Positions 6,882-9,110 of a stretch of 9,110 nucleotides of DNA are shown here, piece after piece. A program made the translations under genes and the position numbers. The DNA is taken from contig CALQBB020000012.1 of NCBI GenBank assembly GCA_943328715.2, positions 1 through 9,110 of the forward strand, in the 5' to 3' direction. The notes beneath the pieces were generated by a model. The model saw only the letters and a program-made list of their open reading frames with translations. It searched no databases and was not told where the DNA came from. The stretch comes from Polynucleobacter meluiroseus. GTDB lineage: Bacteria; Bacteroidota; Bacteroidia; Flavobacteriales_D; Crocinitomicaceae. Positions within the stretch are counted from its first letter, which is position 1; every line of letters begins with the position of its first letter.

Positions 6882-8678
6882 ATGAATCACATTCGAAATT
6901 TCTGCATTATTGCACACATCGATCACGGTAAAAGTACCCTCGCAGATCGCTTACTACAAACTACTGGAACGATTTCCGATCGAAACATGAAGGCTCAGGC
7001 TTTGGATGATATGGACTTGGAACGCGAACGTGGAATCACCATTAAAAGTCATGCCATTCAAATGAGTTATAAGTTTGAAGGGAACGATTATATTTTAAAT
7101 TTAATTGACACACCAGGACACGTAGATTTCTCTTATGAAGTTTCGCGTTCAATCGCAGCCTGCGAAGGAGCTTTGTTGATTGTCGATGCATCTCAAGGAA
7201 TTGAAGCTCAAACGATTTCAAATTTATATTTAGCCCTGGAGCACGATTTGGAAATTATTCCAATCCTCAATAAAATGGACTTACCAGGCGCAATGCCAGA
7301 GGAGGTGTCCGATCAAATCATGGAATTAATCGGTTGCGATTTAGAAGATATTATACAAGCGTCAGGAAAAACAGGACTCGGTGTAGAAGCGATATTGGCA
7401 GCTGTTGTGAACAAAATTCCAGCACCAAAAGGTGATGAGTCAGCGCCGTTGCAAGCCATGATTTTTGACTCTGTTTTCAATCCATTTAGAGGAATTATTG
7501 CCTATTACCGAATAAAAAATGGAGTATTAAGAAAAGGACAAAAAGTTCGTTTTCTAAATACAGGAAGGGATTACAATGCCGATGAGATCGGAATTTTAAA
7601 AATGGATCTTTCGCCACGAAACGAAGTAAGAGCTGGAGATGTAGGATACATTATTTCTGGAATCAAGCAGGCTAACGAAGTAAAAGTAGGAGATACCATT
7701 ACCGACACAGAAAACCCATGCGAAGTTCCAATCAAAGGATTTGAGGATGTCAAACCAATGGTCTTTGCTGGAATTTATCCGGTCGACAATGAAGATTATG
7801 AGGAGCTGCGCTATTCCATGGAAAAATTGCAACTCAATGATTCATCGTTAGTCTTCGAACCTGAATCTTCAGCTGCGCTTGGATTTGGTTTCCGTTGTGG
7901 ATTCCTCGGAATGCTACACATGGAGATCATTCAAGAACGCTTGGAACGCGAGTTTAATATGACCGTGATTACTACCGTTCCCAACGTGTCCTACAAGGCT
8001 TACATGAAAAAAGATCCAGAGGATGCGTTGATTGTAAACAATCCATCTGAACTTCCAGATCCTTCCGGAATGGAACGTATTGAAGAACCATACATTAAAG
8101 CGCAAGTCATCACCAAAACTGAATATGTTGGTGCGATTATGACCTTATGTATTGAAAAACGTGGTGAATTGCAAAATCAAGTGTACTTGACACAAGACCG
8201 CGTGGAAATAACCTTTGAAATGCCTTTGGCGGAGATTGTCTTCGATTTCTATGACCGTTTGAAATCCGTTTCTCGTGGTTATGCTTCGTTTGACTATCAT
8301 CCAATTGGGTACAAAGAGTCAGATTTGATCAAAATGGACCTTTTACTTAATGGCGAACAAGTGGATGCATTATCTGCATTGGTTCACCGTAGTAATGCCT
8401 TTGACCTTGGAAAACGCATTTGTGTTAAATTGCGCGAATTAATCCCAAGACAACAATTTGAGATTCCGATTCAAGCAGCTATTGGTGCGAAAGTAATCGC
8501 TCGTGAAACCATCAAAGCCTTGAGAAAAGATGTAACAGCAAAATGTTATGGTGGAGATATTTCACGTAAACGTAAATTGTTAGAGAAACAAAAAGCAGGT
8601 AAAAAACGTATGCGCCAAGTGGGACGAGTAGAAGTTCCTCAAGAAGCCTTTTTAGCTGTATTGAAATTAAACGACTAA
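6882..8678 (+). CDS. lepA: Elongation factor 4 (ribosomal back-translocase GTPase LepA)
   Basis: LepA/EF4 is a translational GTPase that binds the ribosome and affects stalled or mistranslocated complexes and ribosome assembly. The 598-residue length matches the family (about 600). The G domain shows AHIDHGKST (11-19, P loop), GITIKSH (51-57, switch I threonine), DTPGH (76-80), NKMD (130-133) and SGKTG (161-165). Domains II, III ([17 protein letters not shown]) and V follow, then the LepA-specific C-terminal domain with [21 protein letters not shown] and the end [19 protein letters not shown]. That domain, and the lack of EF-G domain IV, distinguish it from EF-G and BipA. The start gives the expected [19 protein letters not shown]. 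It probably has its own promoter and is followed after 10 bp by a membrane protein gene. Confidence 0.98.
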   Translation: MNHIRNFCIIAHIDHGKSTLADRLLQTTGTISDRNMKAQALDDMDLERERGITIKSHAIQMSYKFEGNDYILNLIDTPGHVDFSYEVSRSIAACEGALLIVDASQGIEAQTISNLYLALEHDLEIIPILNKMDLPGAMPEEVSDQIMELIGCDLEDIIQASGKTGLGVEAILAAVVNKIPAPKGDESAPLQAMIFDSVFNPFRGIIAYYRIKNGVLRKGQKVRFLNTGRDYNADEIGILKMDLSPRNEVRAGDVGYIISGIKQANEVKVGDTITDTENPCEVPIKGFEDVKPMVFAGIYPVDNEDYEELRYSMEKLQLNDSSLVFEPESSAALGFGFRCGFLGMLHMEIIQERLEREFNMTVITTVPNVSYKAYMKKDPEDALIVNNPSELPDPSGMERIEEPYIKAQVITKTEYVGAIMTLCIEKRGELQNQVYLTQDRVEITFEMPLAEIVFDFYDRLKSVSRGYASFDYHPIGYKESDLIKMDLLLNGEQVDALSALVHRSNAFDLGKRICVKLRELIPRQQFEIPIQAAIGAKVIARETIKALRKDVTAKCYGGDISRKRKLLEKQKAGKKRMRQVGRVEVPQEAFLAVLKLND

Positions 8679-8688
8679 ACTTAAACAT

Positions 8689-9110
8689 ATGAATTCTATT
8701 TTAACTCACGCTCATTCTGGCTTACGTTGGGTAGCCATCATTCTTTTATTACTTGCGATTATCAATGCGTTTACATCAAAGACCTTTGAAAAGAAGCACA
8801 AGATGATCAACTTATTTACCATGATTACTTTGCATACGCAATTAATTATTGGCTTCGTTCAATATTTTATCACGTCTGGGAAAGTGAAATTTTTTGATGG
8901 TTGGATGAAAGAAGCAGCATTTCGTTTTTACGGAATGGAACACTTAATGGGGATGTTGATTGCTATTGTGTTGATCACAGTTGGATACAGCAAATCTAAA
9001 AGGGGTACAACGGAGTCTGAGAAATTTAAACCGATTAAATTATTCTACTTAATTGGATTCATTTTGATTATTGCGTCTATTCCTTGGCCAGTCCGAACAG
9101 CACTTGGTGG
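8689..9110 (+). CDS. Multi-helix membrane protein, cytochrome b-like (3' end outside window)
   Basis: The open frame starts at ATG 8689 and runs off the right edge after 140 codons. Four hydrophobic segments are visible at about residues 12-28, 42-61, 86-100 and 117-133, joined by short basic loops. Histidines recur at or near the helices: H7 and H9 (THAHSGLRW), H49 (TLHTQLIIGF) and H85 (MEHLMGML). The segment PIKLFYLIGFILIIASIPWP lies near the end. From memory, Bacteroidota proteins of this pattern are annotated as cytochrome b-like or uncharacterised membrane proteins. Haem binding by the histidines is plausible but unproven. It follows the lepA stop by only 10 bp, so it is probably read from the lepA transcript. 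Little of the protein should be missing, since four-helix members are about this long. Confidence 0.8.
   Translation, partial: MNSILTHAHSGLRWVAIILLLLAIINAFTSKTFEKKHKMINLFTMITLHTQLIIGFVQYFITSGKVKFFDGWMKEAAFRFYGMEHLMGMLIAIVLITVGYSKSKRGTTESEKFKPIKLFYLIGFILIIASIPWPVRTALG

Overview
The window looks like a stretch of chromosome from a Bacteroidota species, most likely Flavobacteriales. Four things point there: the AT-rich base use, the lack of clear Shine-Dalgarno sequences, promoter -7 elements of the TAnnTTTG type close to start codons, and class I ribonucleotide reductase genes that closely resemble the animal enzyme. The content is mostly housekeeping. I see no mobile element, CRISPR array, tRNA, rRNA, phage gene or defence system.

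The left part is read on the minus strand. It holds the first 169 codons of purH (purine synthesis, cut by the window edge), then a 243-bp gap with a strong intrinsic terminator and a 49-bp near-duplicate of the end of nrdA. Next comes an nrdB-nrdA operon, transcribed nrdB first with a 21-bp gap. These genes make the small (diiron/tyrosyl radical) and large (catalytic) subunits of class Ia ribonucleotide reductase. All key metal-binding, radical and active-site residues are present. The operon ends at the terminator near 601-625.

A 456-bp AT-rich divergent spacer (4114-4569) separates this from a plus-strand run: comF-like phosphoribosyltransferase, FAD-dependent oxidoreductase of the DAO family, small three-helix membrane protein (DUF5362-like), lepA (elongation factor 4), and a partial gene for a four-helix, histidine-containing membrane protein at the right edge. 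The first two are almost certainly cotranscribed (2-bp gap). lepA appears to have its own promoter, and the last gene follows it by 10 bp.

The most unusual signal is the 49-bp repeat at the 3' end of nrdA. It has 46 of 49 bases identical at a 70-bp offset, copies the last codons of the gene including its stop, and can fold into a long hairpin. The eukaryote-like ribonucleotide reductase and several inverted repeats in the divergent spacer are secondary points. I did not find a convincing undescribed system.
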